A stretch of 64,000 bases of DNA from Vibrio sp. S9_S30 (GCF_014694455.1 NZ_JAAUWT010000010.1:146134-210133), one strand, 5' to 3'; positions 37,730 through 48,234 are shown, counted from the stretch's first letter. Translations and numbers: made by a program. Notes: a model not told the origin generated them from the letters alone.

Positions 37730-38839
37730 TTAGTGCTCAATACGAATTTCCGTTTTCGCATCAAAAAATACCGCTTTAGAAAGGTCGAAATACAAATCTG
37801 TGATCTCCCCAACTTTGACATCAAATTCAGGAGAGAGTCGGCAAGCCAGTTCCTGATCGTTCACCTTCACCATGGCAATCGTGTCTGGTCCCGTTGGTTC
37901 TAATACTTCTATTTTAAGAGGCAGTCGACTAGCGACATGGCCCGTTTCTACTTGTTCTGTGATGTTTTCAGGGCGTAAACCAATCACCACTTCTTGCCCA
38001 TCACGATCTCGTAACGACTCCGGCAGGCGGATATCATGAACGGTTCCTTCACCATCAGTGACCTTTAATACAGGGTAATCCCCTTCATTCACGTCCACTT
38101 TCCCGCGGATAAAATTCATCGAAGGCGATCCCATAAAGCCCGCCACAAACATATTGTTGGGAGCGTTGTAGATCTCTTTTGGCGTGCCAAGCTGCTGAAG
38201 CTCCCCGTCTTTCATGACGGCGATTCGGTCTGCCAATGTCATGGCTTCAATCTGATCGTGGGTCACATACACTATCGTGGTGTTTAGCTGCTGATGCAGC
38301 CGCTTAATTTGAGTACGCATTTCAACGCGTAACTTCGCATCGAGGTTCGATAATGGCTCATCAAACAAATACAGCTTAGGCTTACGAGCCAATGCACGCC
38401 CCATGGCAACACGTTGGCGCTGACCACCAGACAACTGCGACGGCTTGCGATCAAGCAGATGATCAATTTGCAGCATCTCGGCAACTCGATTGACTTCCGC
38501 TTCGATTTCATCGGTTGGCATTTTTCGGATTTTTAATCCAAAAGCGATATTGCCTCTCACGGTCATGTTTGGGTACAACGCATAGGATTGAAACACCATC
38601 GCGATATCACGATCTTTCGGCGCCACATGCGCGACATCGATACCATCGATCACAATTTCACCAGAGGTAATGTCTTCAAGCCCAGCAATGGTGTTCATGA
38701 GCGTGGATTTGCCACAACCAGACGGGCCAACCAAAATCAGAAACTCGCCAGAGTCGATGCTGATGTTGATGCCTTTCAGCGTTTCTTGATCCGCATTGCG
38801 ATAGGTCTTGCGGATCTTGTTGAGTTGTAATGTTGCCAT
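37730..38839 (-). CDS. gtsD: Sugar ABC transporter ATP-binding protein (MalK/GtsD type)
   Basis: 369 residues. The nucleotide-binding domain has Walker [10 protein letters not shown], signature [14 protein letters not shown], Walker B LYLFDEP and switch His in VYVTHDQ. A MalK-like C-terminal OB-fold domain follows ([10 protein letters not shown]). It energises the two permeases encoded directly upstream (4-bp gap). It is last in a gtsA-gtsB-gtsC-gtsD order. Confidence 0.92.
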   Translation of the reverse strand: MATLQLNKIRKTYRNADQETLKGINISIDSGEFLILVGPSGCGKSTLMNTIAGLEDITSGEIVIDGIDVAHVAPKDRDIAMVFQSYALYPNMTVRGNIAFGLKIRKMPTDEIEAEVNRVAEMLQIDHLLDRKPSQLSGGQRQRVAMGRALARKPKLYLFDEPLSNLDAKLRVEMRTQIKRLHQQLNTTIVYVTHDQIEAMTLADRIAVMKDGELQQLGTPKEIYNAPNNMFVAGFMGSPSMNFIRGKVDVNEGDYPVLKVTDGEGTVHDIRLPESLRDRDGQEVVIGLRPENITEQVETGHVASRLPLKIEVLEPTGPDTIAMVKVNDQELACRLSPEFDVKVGEITDLYFDLSKAVFFDAKTEIRIEH

Positions 38840-38843
38840 AAGA

Positions 38844-39701
38844 TTATCCTTTTACTGATCCGGCGGTAAGACCACGTACAAAATATTTCCCTGCCAAGAC
38901 ATACACAATGAGAGTCGGCAGCGCAGCGATAATGGCGGCGGCCATATCGACGTTGTATTCCTTAACCCCTGTACTGGTATTCACCAAGTTATTTAGGGCA
39001 ACGGTAATGGGCTGAGTCTCCGAACCGGAGTACACAACGCCAAATAAGAAATCGTTCCAAATTGCGGTGAACTGCCAGATCACGGTGACCATGATGATGG
39101 GGAGCGATAAAGGCAGCAGAATTTTAAAGAAGATAGTGAAAAACCCAGCGCCATCCAGCTTCGCCGCTTTCACCAGTTCATCCGGTACACCGATATAAAA
39201 GTTTCGGAAGAATAGCGTGGTGAACGCCAAACCATAAATCACGTGAACGATCACAAGACCCGTTGTTGTGTTGGCTAAGCCGAGCTTGCCTAACGTCGCA
39301 GCCATTGGAAGTAAGATGACCTGAAACGGGATAAAGCAACCAAATAGCATGAGGCTGAAGAACAAGTCTGACCCCCTGAATTTCCATTTGCTCACAACAT
39401 ACCCGTTAAAAGCACCAAGCAACGTAGAAATCGCGACCGCTGGAATCACCATTTGGAATGAGTTCCAGAAATACCCTTTCACCCCTTCACAGGCCACCCC
39501 TGTACACGCGGAAGACCACGCCTTTCCCCAAGCATCGAACACCCACTCTTGTGGCAAAGACATGAGGTTACCCGCCTTGATATCCGGTAAGGTTTTGAAC
39601 GAGGTGATCACCATGACAAACAGGGGCATGAGGTACACCAAACAGAAAAACAGCAAAGCCGTGTATAAGAATGCTCGGCCTAAGTTGAATGGCTTACTCA
39701 T
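38844..39701 (-). CDS. gtsC: Sugar ABC transporter permease (MalG type)
   Basis: 285 residues with six predicted helices and the EAA loop [18 protein letters not shown] that docks on the ATPase. MalG-type N-terminus ([21 protein letters not shown]). It overlaps the preceding permease gene by 4 bp. Confidence 0.92.
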   Translation of the reverse strand: MSKPFNLGRAFLYTALLFFCLVYLMPLFVMVITSFKTLPDIKAGNLMSLPQEWVFDAWGKAWSSACTGVACEGVKGYFWNSFQMVIPAVAISTLLGAFNGYVVSKWKFRGSDLFFSLMLFGCFIPFQVILLPMAATLGKLGLANTTTGLVIVHVIYGLAFTTLFFRNFYIGVPDELVKAAKLDGAGFFTIFFKILLPLSLPIIMVTVIWQFTAIWNDFLFGVVYSGSETQPITVALNNLVNTSTGVKEYNVDMAAAIIAALPTLIVYVLAGKYFVRGLTAGSVKG

Positions 39702-40621
39702 GACTTTTTCTCCCTTAGCTCAGAGTACAGGTAAGGCACTAGAATGGCCAAAATACCCGCTAGCATCATCATGGCACTGGCGGCACCCAAACCGATTTGA
39801 CCACGGGTAAATGAATGCGCGTACATAAACAGAGCGGGTAAATCCGACGAGTAACCCGGCCCGCCTGCGGTTAATGCCGTGACCAAATCGAAACTCTTGA
39901 TCGCAATGTGGGAGGTAATGATCACGGCACTGAAAAATACGGGTCGCAAGCACGGCAAGATGATCTTTAGGTAGATGCTCGGTAAGCTCGCGCCATCGAT
40001 TTGTGCGGCTTTGATGATTGAGGAATCAATACCACGAAGACCAGCTAAAAACATGGCCATCACAAACCCAGACGATTGCCATACGGCAGCAATCACCAAG
40101 GTATAAACCGACATATCGGAATTCACTAACCAATCAAACTCAAAGTCGGTGAAGCCCCAGTCTCGCACCATTTTTTCGATGCCTAAGCCGGGGTTGAGAA
40201 TCCATTTCCATGCCGTGCCCGTTACGATGAACGACAACGCCATGGGGTAAAGATAAATGGTACGTATTGCGCCTTCTTGGCGAATGTTTTGGTCCAGCAA
40301 AATGGCCAACCCGACACCCAGAACAATGGCGATAAACATAAAGAGCAAACCAAAGATGCCAAGGTTGGTGATCGAGGTAACCCAGCGGTCGTTCTCCATT
40401 AATTTTTCATATTGAGCAAAACCAACAAAATTGAAGCTAGGCAAAAAGCGGGAATTGGTTAGAGATAAGGCGGCAGTCCAAAAAATGTAGCCGTATATGC
40501 ACAACACAGTGACGAGCATAGTCGGAGCCAGAACCATTTTTGGCAGCCAGTTTTGCAATGTATCGGCAAAGCTTCGCTTCGGCGCCGATTTCGTTTTAGG
40601 CACGGTCAAAACATGCTCCAT
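39698..40621 (-). CDS. gtsB: Sugar ABC transporter permease (MalF type)
   Basis: 307 residues with about six helices and the EAA loop DSSIIKAAQIDGASLPSIYL. AAGGATAAG ribosome site before the ATG. It is separated from the binding-protein gene by 170 bp that hold a hairpin, a common way of making more binding protein than permease. Confidence 0.92.
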   Translation of the reverse strand: MEHVLTVPKTKSAPKRSFADTLQNWLPKMVLAPTMLVTVLCIYGYIFWTAALSLTNSRFLPSFNFVGFAQYEKLMENDRWVTSITNLGIFGLLFMFIAIVLGVGLAILLDQNIRQEGAIRTIYLYPMALSFIVTGTAWKWILNPGLGIEKMVRDWGFTDFEFDWLVNSDMSVYTLVIAAVWQSSGFVMAMFLAGLRGIDSSIIKAAQIDGASLPSIYLKIILPCLRPVFFSAVIITSHIAIKSFDLVTALTAGGPGYSSDLPALFMYAHSFTRGQIGLGAASAMMMLAGILAILVPYLYSELREKKS

Positions 40622-40710
40622 GACTTATCCTTGTTAACGGACCCCTCAGAACCACTGGAACAGCGGCACATAAGGAAAGAGCGAACTGATATAGAGTGCG
40701 ACTCTCAGGG

Positions 40711-40740
40711 GGCTTTCGGGTATACCCCGATGGCAAAGCC
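40711..40740 (-). promoter_or_regulatory. Intercistronic hairpin between gtsA and gtsB
   Basis: On the minus strand GGCTTT...AAAGCC encloses CGGG-GTATA-CCCG. No T-run follows, so it is more likely an RNA-stabilising or partial read-through structure than a full terminator. Confidence 0.5.
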
Positions 40741-40791
40741 AACAGCCCAACCACGAAATTTGTGGGGAAAACTGCTGGCTTTGAGTGGGGC

Positions 40792-42039
40792 TTAAATGGC
40801 GGCTTTGACGGCTTTGGCCAACTTTTTAACCGCGTCATCGGCTTTCGCTGATGGGTCGTTAAAGAAGTTCGTCACTACGTCGTAAATTGCGCCTTGTACG
40901 TAACTGGTGGTAGACAAGCCATGCGCCATACTTGGTACTAAATCGCCGCTGTCTGCACTGGTTTTAAACGTCGCCATAGAATCCAGAGCACACGAGTCGA
41001 ATTTGGCCATGTCCATATCCAATCGAACAGGGATGGACCCTTTGTTGAGGTTAAACACTTCTTGGAAGTCTTTGGTAAGAATGGTTTTCGCCAGTGCTTT
41101 TTGCGCTTTTTCATTTTCGGCATTGTTCAGCTTAAAGAAGGCAAAACTGTCGATGTTGAACGTAAATTGACCCTCTGTGCCTGGTGCGGGTGCACAAATG
41201 TAATCTTTGCCAGGCACTTTACCCGCCGCCGCAAACTCGCCTTTCGCCCAGTCACCCATAATTTGCATTGCCGCGTCACCATTAATGACCATGGATGTTG
41301 CCACGTTCCAATCACGACCGGGGGAGTTGCTGTCGATGTAGTTGCGAATTTTCTGGAATTTCTCGAAGACTTCCACCATTTTAGATCCTTGCAACACGTC
41401 CATGTCCAGATCGACAAAGGCTTTGTTGTAGTCTGCACTGCCAAGTACATCGAGGGCTACGGCTTCAAATACCGTCGCGTCCTGCCAAGGTTGACCACCG
41501 TGAGCAAGCGGGATGTAGCCTGCTGCTTTGATTTTTTCGGCTGAAGCGAAGAACTCATCCAAGGTTTTCGGCACAGACACACCCACAGCGTTCAGTACTT
41601 CAGGGTTTGCCCACAACCAGTTTACTCGGTGAACGTTCACCGGAACGGCAACAAATCGACCTTCATGCTTCATGACTTTTGTCACCACTTCCGGCAGGTT
41701 ACTTTCCCAGTTTTCCGCTTTAGCTACGTCATCTAGGCTGGTTAAAAACCCAAGATCACCCCACTCTTGAATGTCGTTCCCTTTTATCTGAGCCGCAGAA
41801 GGTGGGTTACCGGATACCGCACGAGTTTTTAAGACGGTCATGGCACTTTCACCGCCACCCCCCGCAACCGCAAAATCTTTCCAAGTGTGACCTTGCGCTT
41901 CGACCATGCTCTTCAGCACCGCCGCCGATTTCGCTTCACCACCAGAAGTCCACCAATGAAGCACTTCCACTTCACCAGCTTGTGTATAGGGCGTCGCAGC
42001 TAGTAATGATAGGGTTATCAGAGTCTTATTCATTTTCAT
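40792..42039 (-). CDS. gtsA: Glucose/sugar ABC transporter periplasmic binding protein (GtsA-like)
   Basis: 415 residues with a signal peptide (cleavage near TQA). The segments [61 protein letters not shown] and [10 protein letters not shown] match Pseudomonas GtsA as I remember it, the binding protein for glucose (and mannose). Two-component genes directly upstream repeat the Pseudomonas arrangement. Vibrios normally import glucose by a PTS, so this looks like an added high-affinity route. Confidence 0.88.
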   Translation of the reverse strand: MKMNKTLITLSLLAATPYTQAGEVEVLHWWTSGGEAKSAAVLKSMVEAQGHTWKDFAVAGGGGESAMTVLKTRAVSGNPPSAAQIKGNDIQEWGDLGFLTSLDDVAKAENWESNLPEVVTKVMKHEGRFVAVPVNVHRVNWLWANPEVLNAVGVSVPKTLDEFFASAEKIKAAGYIPLAHGGQPWQDATVFEAVALDVLGSADYNKAFVDLDMDVLQGSKMVEVFEKFQKIRNYIDSNSPGRDWNVATSMVINGDAAMQIMGDWAKGEFAAAGKVPGKDYICAPAPGTEGQFTFNIDSFAFFKLNNAENEKAQKALAKTILTKDFQEVFNLNKGSIPVRLDMDMAKFDSCALDSMATFKTSADSGDLVPSMAHGLSTTSYVQGAIYDVVTNFFNDPSAKADDAVKKLAKAVKAAI

Positions 42040-42167
42040 TGTTATCGTCCATGTTATGTTGGCCTTGCAGCCTTGGATTAAGCAAAAACAGGGAAAAAGG
42101 TGCTACTGAGCATTCCCTCATTTGCCCTAAGTCTAAACATGGAAATAGCAGAAGATTGAAACAAAGG

Positions 42168-42197
42168 GTAACCCCAATGTAACGAGATTGTTACATT
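42168..42197. promoter_or_regulatory. Candidate response-regulator binding site upstream of gtsA
   Basis: GTAAC begins at 42168 and 42179, and its mirror GTTAC at 42190, so the pentamers recur with an 11-bp step. OmpR-family regulators typically bind such one-helical-turn repeats. The last two also form the perfect dyad AATGTAAC-GAGATT-GTTACATT (42176-42197). The site lies about 130 bp upstream of gtsA and starts at the kinase stop codon. Confidence 0.6.
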
Positions 42198-43632
42198 AGA
42201 GCTCAGGGTCATGTGGAATCAGGACTTTTGCTTCCAAACCACCCTGAATAGAATTGTAAATAATGAGATCTCCACCCTGTCCATGGAGAATACTCCGGCT
42301 AATTCCTAGCCCTAAGCCATGCCCATCTTTGTCATTGGCAAGGCGATAATAGGGCTCAAAAACCCTATCAAGTTCGCTTTCGGGAATGCCCTTCCCTTCA
42401 TCGAGAATGATAAGCTCTAGCCGATCTTCATGATCATAGACAGACACATGTACGCGATGACCATATTTCACTCCGTTGTCGATGAGATTGGTGAGGGCTC
42501 GCTTTATCGCAAGAGGTTTGCCCCAAACTGGCAAGATGGGGGTATCGGGTAAGAAAACGTTGGTGCTTTCCTGATTATGGCTTTCAGCAATCGACGCCAG
42601 CATGTCTTCAAGATCCACTCGCGCATTATTCTCATGCAAATCGGTCTCTCTTACACACTGAAGTGCGCCTTTCACCATCATCTCCAGTTCATCGAGATCA
42701 CGGTTAAACTTAAATCGTTTTTGATCGTTTTCCAGTAACTCTGCGCGGATTCTTAGCCGCGTGATGGGGGTTTTTAAATCATGTGAGATAGCAGAAAATA
42801 GATGCTCTCTGTCCGCTATATAACGATTGATCCGAGATTGCATACGATTGAATGCTCGGGTTGCCGTTACTAATTCACTGGCACCTTCTTCCACCAGCGG
42901 AGGCTGCTCTACGTCAACACTCATGTCATTCGCTGCTTTGGCCAGCCTTTTCAACGGGCGAACCTGACGCCGAACCAATAGATAAGTCAGCAACAACAAT
43001 AACGTGGTCGAGAAAACCAGAAACAGCAACTGATCACGCCCAATAATGGTGTCGTCCAAGCTGATGTATGGGGCGGGCAGTAATGCGGCGATATACAGCC
43101 ACTGATTGATATCCAACTCTATTTGCACCACCAAAATCGGTGGATTCAATGGCTCAAGCGTTAAGGTATGATGCGCCCATGAACGAGGTAAATCACTAAG
43201 ACGAATATCGTTTTTTAAAATTCGCAACGTATCTGGACGTGAAAACTCCACGTTAATTTGGTGGACCTTTCGAAGCTTGTTATCAAGCACTTGTTCGACG
43301 GCTTCAACCGAAATGCGCTTTAAACGCGAGTCTGCCACGGGATCAATCAAAAGCAGTTCTTCATTAAAGGAAACGAAAAATCGCGTGCCGCCCATATTCC
43401 GAATCTGATCGAGCACGATGTGGCGATACTCAGTAGGAAGCGATTGAAAAAATGTCACCGTAGATGCAAACATATTCGCCATGCTTTCAGATGCCGAGCG
43501 AATACCTTCATATTCACGTTGCTTCGACTGTGAATACCAAATAGACGTTGCGATACCTTGCGCAACCACAACCGCCAACAACGTTAATAACAACGTTCGA
43601 GCCACAAGAGAATTCGGCCAGTGCAATGTCAT
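42196..43632 (-). CDS. Sensor histidine kinase of the glucose transporter cluster (GtrS-like)
   Basis: 478 residues: two membrane helices (about 12-32 and 202-222), a periplasmic sensor domain between them, HAMP, HisKA with SAISHDLKTPITRLRIR, and a HATPase domain (NLIDNGVKYG, DEGKGIP, GHGLGLGIS). EnvZ-class layout. Genes for its response regulator lie upstream and the gts operon downstream. By analogy with Pseudomonas GtrS/GltR it should sense glucose or a glucose metabolite (inference). Confidence 0.85.
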   Translation of the reverse strand: MTLHWPNSLVARTLLLTLLAVVVAQGIATSIWYSQSKQREYEGIRSASESMANMFASTVTFFQSLPTEYRHIVLDQIRNMGGTRFFVSFNEELLLIDPVADSRLKRISVEAVEQVLDNKLRKVHQINVEFSRPDTLRILKNDIRLSDLPRSWAHHTLTLEPLNPPILVVQIELDINQWLYIAALLPAPYISLDDTIIGRDQLLFLVFSTTLLLLLTYLLVRRQVRPLKRLAKAANDMSVDVEQPPLVEEGASELVTATRAFNRMQSRINRYIADREHLFSAISHDLKTPITRLRIRAELLENDQKRFKFNRDLDELEMMVKGALQCVRETDLHENNARVDLEDMLASIAESHNQESTNVFLPDTPILPVWGKPLAIKRALTNLIDNGVKYGHRVHVSVYDHEDRLELIILDEGKGIPESELDRVFEPYYRLANDKDGHGLGLGISRSILHGQGGDLIIYNSIQGGLEAKVLIPHDPEL

Positions 43633-43680
43633 ACAACGGGATTCCTGTTTTTATCGAACACCCCGTTGGTTTCTATTTTG

Positions 43681-43806
43681 TCTATTACAGAATGAGTCTC
43701 TATTACAACGTTAGTCTCTATTACAACGTTAGTCTCTATTACAACGTTAGTATCTATTACAACGTTAGTATCTAATACAGCGTTAGTATGTATCACGGTT
43801 ATCGCT
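43681..43806 (-). repeat. 18-bp tandem array filling the response regulator-kinase gap
   Basis: Six to seven units of exactly 18 bp. Plus-strand copies TCTATTACAACGTTAGTC at 43699-43716 and 43717-43734 are identical, and those at 43735-43752 and 43753-43770 differ only in the last base. Diverged units flank them at 43681-43698, 43771-43788 and 43789-43806. In sense direction the unit is ACTAACGTTGTAATAGAG. The array begins at the response-regulator stop codon and ends 48 nt before the kinase ATG. The start region of the kinase (CCGTTGTATGACA) resembles the unit. Confidence 0.97.
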
Positions 43807-44527
43807 CATAAGTGACAAGAGCCGTAAACATATAGCCATTTCCACGCATGGTTTTGATGTATTTGTTCCCCTTATCGCCAAGGCGATGGCGCAACCGACT
43901 GAGTTGCACATCAATACCGCGTTCCATGGGCAGCGCTTCTCTTCCGCGTGTTGCAATAGAAATCGTATCGCGATCTAAAATCTCATTCGGATGAGACAAA
44001 AATAGCATGAGCAAAGCAAAATCACTGCCTGAAAACTCAATGACCTCCCCCGTTTCTGAATGCGTGGCACGATGAGAGAGTGTGTCTAACCGCCAATCAC
44101 CAAACACGACATGTCGAGATAATGACGGTAAAGCATTGGCCTCGCCTTCTTGAACGTGCATTCGTCTTAATAACGCTTTGATACGAGCCATTAATTGGCG
44201 AGGGTTGAACGGTTTCGCAATATAATCATCTGCGCCAATTTCCAACCCGATGATCTGATCCGTTTCATCAGACACCGCAGTTAACATAATAATGGGCACA
44301 TTGGATTGCTTTCGCACCTTCTGACAAAGCGTAAATCCATCCTCACCCGGTAGCATGACGTCCAATAGAATCAAATCGGGATACCCCTGATGCTGTAAAA
44401 ATTCGGCTAGAGCGTCTCCGTCTTCCACACTCGATACCTGAAATCCAGCTTTAAACAAATACTCTTCCAGCAATTCTCGGATTTCACTGTCGTCATCCAC
44501 CACCAGAATGTGAGTTTTTGTCTGCAT
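43799..44527 (-). CDS. OmpR-family response regulator of the glucose transporter cluster (GltR-like)
   Basis: 242 residues: receiver domain with phospho-acceptor Asp56 in LILLDVMLPG and Lys in DDYIAKPFNP, and an OmpR-type winged-helix DNA-binding domain (GIDVQLSRLRHRLGD, MRGNGYMF). First gene of the cluster. Probable target: the GTAAC repeats upstream of gtsA. It is separated from its kinase by the 18-bp array. Confidence 0.9.
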   Translation of the reverse strand: MQTKTHILVVDDDSEIRELLEEYLFKAGFQVSSVEDGDALAEFLQHQGYPDLILLDVMLPGEDGFTLCQKVRKQSNVPIIMLTAVSDETDQIIGLEIGADDYIAKPFNPRQLMARIKALLRRMHVQEGEANALPSLSRHVVFGDWRLDTLSHRATHSETGEVIEFSGSDFALLMLFLSHPNEILDRDTISIATRGREALPMERGIDVQLSRLRHRLGDKGNKYIKTMRGNGYMFTALVTYER

Positions 44528-45181
44528 ATTGTTGCCTTTTAATACATTAGAGCCGTATTGAAAAAAGTGCTTAATTCAACACTTTCAAAGATAAAATGAT
44601 TTTAGCTTGGATAATTTAGGCTTTGGTATTTTTATCAGCAAAGTTTGAGCTCGTTATCAGCCTGTATAAACTTAATATGAACTTGCACACTCAATAAATG
44701 AGAACCTTAAAAAAACAAAATTAATAAGATTCAACCATCTACCCTTACATTTCTAAAGACCTAATATCTAACATTCGCTTTGCTTAATTAAGATAATGAG
44801 AACAACTCATTTATTTTCAGGCTCACCCCGCCGCCATACTGAATAAATCAACCTATCTGTTCAATAATATTTCCTGTTGGTTAGATTTTAATCATGATAT
44901 ATAGGCAATTAACATGACTCTATTTAAGTCAAGTCACCGTAATTTATCCTTCCCAAACCAATAGGATAATTTATATGACACAGTTCTCATGTGCATTGCT
45001 AAGGTTCAATGGATTATGCGATTAGGCGCTCAATATATTGAGTTTTTTATAAATTATTTGCTAGAATCTGAGCATATTCGCGTTTTCGACGTATCACAGC
45101 CCAGAAGTTGGAATCCCATTCAGTAATGCTGATTTATAGTGGGCATTACATGAATTGGTTAATTTCAGGAAAGTCAATCTG
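44528..45181. other. 654-bp AT-rich intergenic region between divergent genes
   Basis: No gene-sized frame is supported. It must contain the promoter of the response regulator and, on the other side, of the diguanylate cyclase. A tiny open frame of 16 codons (44975-45025) starts with an ATG 8 nt after AGGA. It is followed at once by a hairpin with a T-run (45029-45048). Together they could be a leader peptide plus attenuator or a small RNA; this is speculative. Confidence 0.4.
45029..45048 (+). terminator. Hairpin with T-run upstream of the diguanylate cyclase gene
   Basis: The perfect 14-bp palindrome CTCAATATATTGAG is followed by TTTTTT. The stem is AT-rich and short, so strength is doubtful. 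It lies about 130 nt upstream of the GGDEF gene. Confidence 0.4.
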
Positions 45182-46318
45182 TTGAATAATATGCTGAAAA
45201 AACTAAACCAAATCATGAGTTGGGTACCTGGCGAAAGCGAAGATGTATTCAACCGCGTTCACCACGTATTTCTTTTACTTACCTCAATATTCCTCGTGAT
45301 TGTTGGCGTATTTAATACGCTTGCCAACATCACTCCCACGCATTTTTCAACCATCCTGTACTTTGCTGCGGGATTAATAGCAATGATGTGGTATTACTCT
45401 CGATTCAAAGGTCATTATCGAATCGTAGCGATTTTATTTTCCGCTTGCTTAATAGGTTTTATCATACCAATAGCTTGGTTTTCTAACTCAGGTTCGTACG
45501 GTCCTACTGCTTTATATTGCTTAGTCACCGCGCTGTATATTCAAAGTGTGTTGCGCGAAATGTCTTTATTGCGGTGGCCATTCATTATTTTTGCGATGTG
45601 TCTCCCTTCAATCTTGTTCAGTATCGAAACGTATTTCCCTGAATTCGTTACTCATTATTCCAATGAACGCGCTCGTTTTCTTGATCAACAATTCTCCTAT
45701 TTCTCGGTGATGATTTTGCTGATGGTAATGATGTCTGGTCATGTCTATCGTTACCGCATGGAAGCAAAGCGAGCCCAACGCTACGCCGAAAAACTGAGAC
45801 ACTTAGCAGAGCGTGACAGCCTGACAAACCTATATAACCATCGAGTGATTTTAGAAAAATCAAAACAAGTGCATGAGACCTCTGAGCACGCTAGCTTAGT
45901 GTTATGCGATGTCGACCACTTCAAGAAGCTGAATGACTCATACGGACACCTTATGGGGGACGCCGTTCTTTCTGAATTGGCGAAAATACTTGAAGCCGAT
46001 TTTTTGCCTAAAGGATCATACGTGGGTCGCTATGGCGGAGAAGAGTTTTTGCTGGTCCTTCCCGTTGCATTAGATGATGCCGAGATCATCGCTGAAAAGA
46101 TTCGTCTGGCACTTCTTCATAACAGAAACCACGCCCTAGAAATTACAATCAGCCTTGGTGTGTCACAATTTCAGCCAGAAGACTCGGTAGCAGACACGTT
46201 GAAGCGGGCAGATGAAGCTTTATATCGCGCAAAACTTTTGGGGCGAAATCAAGTCGTCACCGCACCTATAAACAACCATAAAAACGCCACCACCACTCCA
46301 TCAGAAATTGCAAAATAG
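45182..46318 (+). CDS. Membrane-bound diguanylate cyclase (GGDEF)
   Basis: About 378 residues. The N-terminal half has roughly six membrane helices (for example [20 protein letters not shown] and [15 protein letters not shown]). The C-terminal GGDEF domain is complete, with [28 protein letters not shown] and the active site RYGGEEFLL. The RxxD inhibitory site is absent. It should make cyclic di-GMP. The start is uncertain: TTG at 45182 lies 8 nt after AGGAAAG, TTG at 45155 has no ribosome site, and ATG at 45191 is far from it. Confidence 0.88.
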   Translation: MNNMLKKLNQIMSWVPGESEDVFNRVHHVFLLLTSIFLVIVGVFNTLANITPTHFSTILYFAAGLIAMMWYYSRFKGHYRIVAILFSACLIGFIIPIAWFSNSGSYGPTALYCLVTALYIQSVLREMSLLRWPFIIFAMCLPSILFSIETYFPEFVTHYSNERARFLDQQFSYFSVMILLMVMMSGHVYRYRMEAKRAQRYAEKLRHLAERDSLTNLYNHRVILEKSKQVHETSEHASLVLCDVDHFKKLNDSYGHLMGDAVLSELAKILEADFLPKGSYVGRYGGEEFLLVLPVALDDAEIIAEKIRLALLHNRNHALEITISLGVSQFQPEDSVADTLKRADEALYRAKLLGRNQVVTAPINNHKNATTTPSEIAK

Positions 46319-46455
46319 ATCCATTGGTTAGCGCTTGTTTCTTCGTGTCCCACAGCCAGTTTGGAACTAGATTAAAAATCCATATCAGATTTTTCTATCT
46401 ATTAAAATTCTTGAACTACACTTATTGCAATTATGTTAATTTAGAGGGAATCTAT

Positions 46456-48177
46456 ATGAAAACAAGAGCAATAATGGCTTACGTTTTCGGTGCCATATCT
46501 ATTATTTCGATAGTCACCTTTTTATTAGGCTTCAATATCTTGAGCTCTGCTGGAAAACTAAAACAAACTTCAGAAGTCAGATACGCCTCTTATCAAGTTG
46601 CCGATGAGCTCAGACAAAGTTCAGATGATTTAACAAGACTGGCACGAACCTATGCGCTAACAGGCAATGCCGATTATGAAAAAATGTATATGGACATACT
46701 CGCCATTCGTAACGGTGACAAACCTCTTCCTGAGAAATATCACCAGATATACTGGGATTTGGTCATCAATTATGGCGACAAACCCAAGCCTGACGGTCAA
46801 ACCATCTCCATTCAACAGCGCATGAAAGATCTTGGGTTTTCCGATAAGGAGTTCTCGTTATTAAAAGAAGCTCAGAACAATTCTGATGCTTTAGTGAACT
46901 TGGAAGTGAAAGCCATGAATGCGGTTAAAGGCATCTTCCTTGATCCAAGCTCTGGTCAGTACACCGTCAAGGGTGACCCCGACAAAGCAATGGCTGCCGA
47001 GTTGCTTCATAGCAAGAAATACCATACAGAGAAAGCGAAGATCATGAAGCCGATTGATGGTTTCTTCTCTGAATTAGAAGCACGTACATATCAATATGTT
47101 CAAAACGACTTTGGAGCGCTTCAAAGTGCCGTTTCGATCACACTGGCTTTGATGGCTGTGATGCTTGTGGTATCCGTTATTGGCTTCATGATGGTTAACC
47201 GTGCAGTAACCAAGCCCGTGACCACATTGAGCAATCAGCTTAGCGCCATTGCGTCTAGCGGTAATCTAGACCAACGAATTGACCATGTTGGAACAGGTGA
47301 GATAGGCGGCATAGCTAAGCAGATAAACGACCTGCTTGAATCGTTGCATAAAACAAAAGAAACGTCTGCCCGAATTTCCTCTCATGTGCAAAACCTTGCG
47401 GCGGAAACACATGGAGTGGTATCGGAAAGCCGTATGAACTCCGACACCCTCATTCAAGAAACCAACTCAGTGCTTGTTGCGGTTGAAGAAATGGCGACCG
47501 CGTTAACACGTGTCACCGATGTCACCGTTACCGCAGAAAACGAAGCGTCTCAAAACGACAAGAACGTCAGTGAAGGTCAATCGTCTATGCAGCTCGCGGT
47601 GGACTCGATGACCACACTTCAAAGCGAGTTTGGTCACACTCAACAAGCCATGGAAGGTTTGATTTCAGAAAGTGCCCAAGTGTCTGGTGTGCTCGACGTT
47701 ATCAAATCGATCGCTGAACAAACCAACTTGTTGGCACTGAACGCCGCTATCGAAGCCGCCCGTGCTGGCGAGCAAGGCCGAGGGTTTGCGGTTGTAGCAG
47801 ACGAAGTTCGCTCATTAGCCCAACGAACTCAAGACTCTACAAATGAAATCGAAGAAATCATCGCAAGCTTACAAGAGAAAACAAACTCGATGGGAGGCAC
47901 CATCAACCAAGCCGCGAGTTTAATGGGGACTGCTCAAGAGAGTATTGATAAAATTGGCGAGGTCTTCGTTAAAATCAAAAACACCACAGGCACGATTTTT
48001 AGTTTGAACTCAGAGATTGCACAGTCGACAGATGAACAATCCAAAGTGTCCAATATGATTAATGAAAGCCTGACACAAATTAACGACCTCACCAACAAGG
48101 TGGCTCATTCCATTGAGCGGATCGAACAATCAGCTTCAACCCTCGATCAACGAGCGAAAGAGCTGGTCAACATGTAA
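46456..48177 (+). CDS. Methyl-accepting chemotaxis protein
   Basis: 573 residues: membrane helix 1 (about 10-30), a ~190-residue periplasmic sensor region ([20 protein letters not shown]), helix 2 (about 225-247), HAMP, and the cytoplasmic signalling helix with its hairpin tip ([38 protein letters not shown]). The ligand is unknown. The frame could open at 46324, but the ATG at 46456 has GAGG 9 nt upstream. No CheR-docking pentapeptide is seen at the C-terminus. Confidence 0.93.
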   Translation: MKTRAIMAYVFGAISIISIVTFLLGFNILSSAGKLKQTSEVRYASYQVADELRQSSDDLTRLARTYALTGNADYEKMYMDILAIRNGDKPLPEKYHQIYWDLVINYGDKPKPDGQTISIQQRMKDLGFSDKEFSLLKEAQNNSDALVNLEVKAMNAVKGIFLDPSSGQYTVKGDPDKAMAAELLHSKKYHTEKAKIMKPIDGFFSELEARTYQYVQNDFGALQSAVSITLALMAVMLVVSVIGFMMVNRAVTKPVTTLSNQLSAIASSGNLDQRIDHVGTGEIGGIAKQINDLLESLHKTKETSARISSHVQNLAAETHGVVSESRMNSDTLIQETNSVLVAVEEMATALTRVTDVTVTAENEASQNDKNVSEGQSSMQLAVDSMTTLQSEFGHTQQAMEGLISESAQVSGVLDVIKSIAEQTNLLALNAAIEAARAGEQGRGFAVVADEVRSLAQRTQDSTNEIEEIIASLQEKTNSMGGTINQAASLMGTAQESIDKIGEVFVKIKNTTGTIFSLNSEIAQSTDEQSKVSNMINESLTQINDLTNKVAHSIERIEQSASTLDQRAKELVNM

Positions 48178-48208
48178 GCTCAACACTCTTACATGGGTAT
48201 CGAAAAAG

Positions 48209-48234
48209 GATGCTTTTTTAAAGCATCTTTTTTT
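48209..48234 (+). terminator. Terminator after the chemoreceptor gene
   Basis: Stem GATGCTTT / AAAGCATC with a three-base loop is followed by seven T. Confidence 0.92.

Noticed and set aside
41062..41544. 160-codon plus-strand open frame opposite gtsA
   Set aside because: Antisense to a well-supported gene, no ribosome site or family features.
43681..43806. The 18-bp arrays as a CRISPR
   Set aside because: Units are directly adjacent with no spacers, and no cas gene is present.
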